DNA from: Paraglomus occultum
Taxonomy: Eukaryota > Glomeromycota > Glomeromycetes > Paraglomerales > Paraglomeraceae
Reading direction: 5' to 3'
Length of the DNA: 22,393 bases
Assembly (NCBI GenBank): GCA_910592205.1
Contig: CAJVPJ010000538.1
Span: 1-22,393, forward strand
Below are positions 21,409 through 22,393 of the stretch, one piece after another (the stretch's first letter is position 1; each line of letters begins with the position of its first letter). The notes beneath the pieces are model-generated. The model worked only from the letters and a program-made list of their open reading frames with translations. It did no database searches and was not told where the DNA came from. A program made the position numbers and the translations under genes.

Positions 21409-22393
21409 TATAGGAATACACGTGTGTGGAAAGTTACAATTATAATAGTTCGACTGAATATGAAAAAGCAATGCGTTTCTTGGAGATAGGCTGTAAATGT
21501 GGTTGCTCAAAAATGATTCCAAGAGAAAGGTTTGCCGAATTACGTGAAGCGTTTCAAGCTCTCTCTAGATCCGAACAATATTTTTAATGGCTCAGCTGAA
21601 AGCGATGAATGGTGGAGAAATAACTGCCAGTCGACGTCTTAAAAAGAAAACGCGTACTAATAAAAGAACTTTTTACTGCTGAGATCGCAATACGCCGCTT
21701 TGTCAAAAAACGCATCTCAATATGTTAGGAATTGGTCGCACGCACTTCGAAAATGTCAGAAATCACCTAGCAACGAATGGTATAATACCGCGCGTTCATG
21801 GTAACATAAAACGAATGCCGCGATGGAAAACCAAAATAACCATTGATATAACCGTTGCTACTGCCGTGAAGAATTTTCTCGAGAATTATGCAGAAATTCA
21901 TGGACTACCAAGTCCTGGTAGAAGTGTCAATCGCATTACTCAATCGCTTACACTTTTGCCAGCCGAAACGAGTTACAAATCGGTCTACCGTGATTTTATT
22001 GCCGGTCTTGAAAACGATAGCACATTGAAATTATTAAAATATGACGCATTCCGCAAGTTATGGCACCAATTAACGCCTTATATTCAAGTCATGAGTCCAA
22101 GAACGGATTTATGTGACATGTGCCAACATTTTCGGAACGGCTTACAATACAATGCTCGCAAAGAAGAAGAAGCGAAAGATTTATTAAAAAATTTCAAAGA
22201 ACATCTGGTTAATATTAAGGCTAAATTAGAGAGAAACTATTACAACAAAAATACAAAATTAGCAGAACAACAAAAAAAATTGGTAGACGAGCAGTTTATA
22301 ATAAGAGGTAAAGCTAATTATTGTAGCGTTGGCGCGACTGCTCATTACAGTTACGATTGGGCACAAAACGTTCACGTGCCCCATTCCGATCAA
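21409..22393 (+). pseudogene. transposase-like gene, frameshifted and truncated by the window
   Basis: An open frame from about 21415 encodes a cysteine cluster (GCKCGCSKMIPRERFAELR) and ends at a TAA at 21585-21587. The reading continues in another frame from the ATG at 21587 (MAQLKAMNGGE), consistent with loss of one T from the run at 21580-21585. This second frame meets a TGA at 21680-21682 and then stays open to the window edge. It includes FLENYAEIHGLPSPGR, SLTLLPAETSYKSVYRDF, DLCDMCQHF (a CxxC) and YDWAQNVHVPHSDQ. I recall very similar proteins in many copies in Rhizophagus and in cnidarians and sponges, where they look like DDE-type transposases of an ill-defined family; this identity is from memory. 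The catalytic half should lie beyond the window. It starts less than 200 bp downstream of the NTPase-nuclease gene, on the same strand. Confidence 0.6.

Noticed and set aside
1-22393. CRISPR array, bacterial operon, rRNA or phage features
   Set aside because: No regularly spaced direct repeats, ribosome-binding sites or rRNA signatures were seen; the spliceosomal introns show a eukaryotic genome.

Overview
This is a eukaryotic, intron-rich, AT-rich window. It most resembles an arbuscular mycorrhizal fungus (Glomeromycotina, Rhizophagus-like). Its gene families are the ones expanded in that group: a TKL-like kinase with an HCD catalytic loop, a BTB-TLDc protein, a Crinkler/RHS-type P-loop NTPase-nuclease, and mobile-element relics. 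The genus is inferred, not shown. I rebuilt the spliced genes by hand from splice sites, reading phase and family conservation. The exon lengths of every rebuilt gene sum to whole codons.

Layout. 79-834 (+): the C-lobe and a broken piece of the N-lobe of a protein kinase, with two tandem stops and a short deletion. 2152-3663 (-): a two-exon BTB-BACK-TLDc gene. 3895-4536 (-): an uncharacterised hydrophilic protein. 5218-8625 (-): a complete YtcJ-like amidohydrolase (16 exons, 571 aa) with all expected metal ligands, one GC-AG intron, a 21-nt microexon and probably a 5-nt coding first exon. 8626-10891: intergenic, with a second small kinase N-lobe relic at 10302-10360. 10892-15674 (-): a complete SPATA20-type (DUF255) thioredoxin-fold protein (27 exons, 844 aa). 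It has several microexons, the smallest 7 nt, and a SAP/MANF-C-like segment inserted in the middle of the DUF255 homology. 16729-17621: an internally deleted Tc1/mariner relic with terminal repeats and TA target sites. 18171-21223 (+): a four-exon, 783-aa P-loop NTPase with a C-terminal PD-(D/E)XK-like nuclease domain (Crinkler/RHS-type). 21409-22393 (+): a degenerate transposase-like ORF running off the window.

Functional picture. The left 15.7 kb holds housekeeping-type metabolic and redox genes, all on the minus strand, plus kinase debris. The right 6 kb is an accessory, transposon-rich block in which the NTPase-nuclease gene lies between a Tc1/mariner relic and a transposase relic. No bacterial features, CRISPR arrays or tRNA/rRNA genes were recognised.
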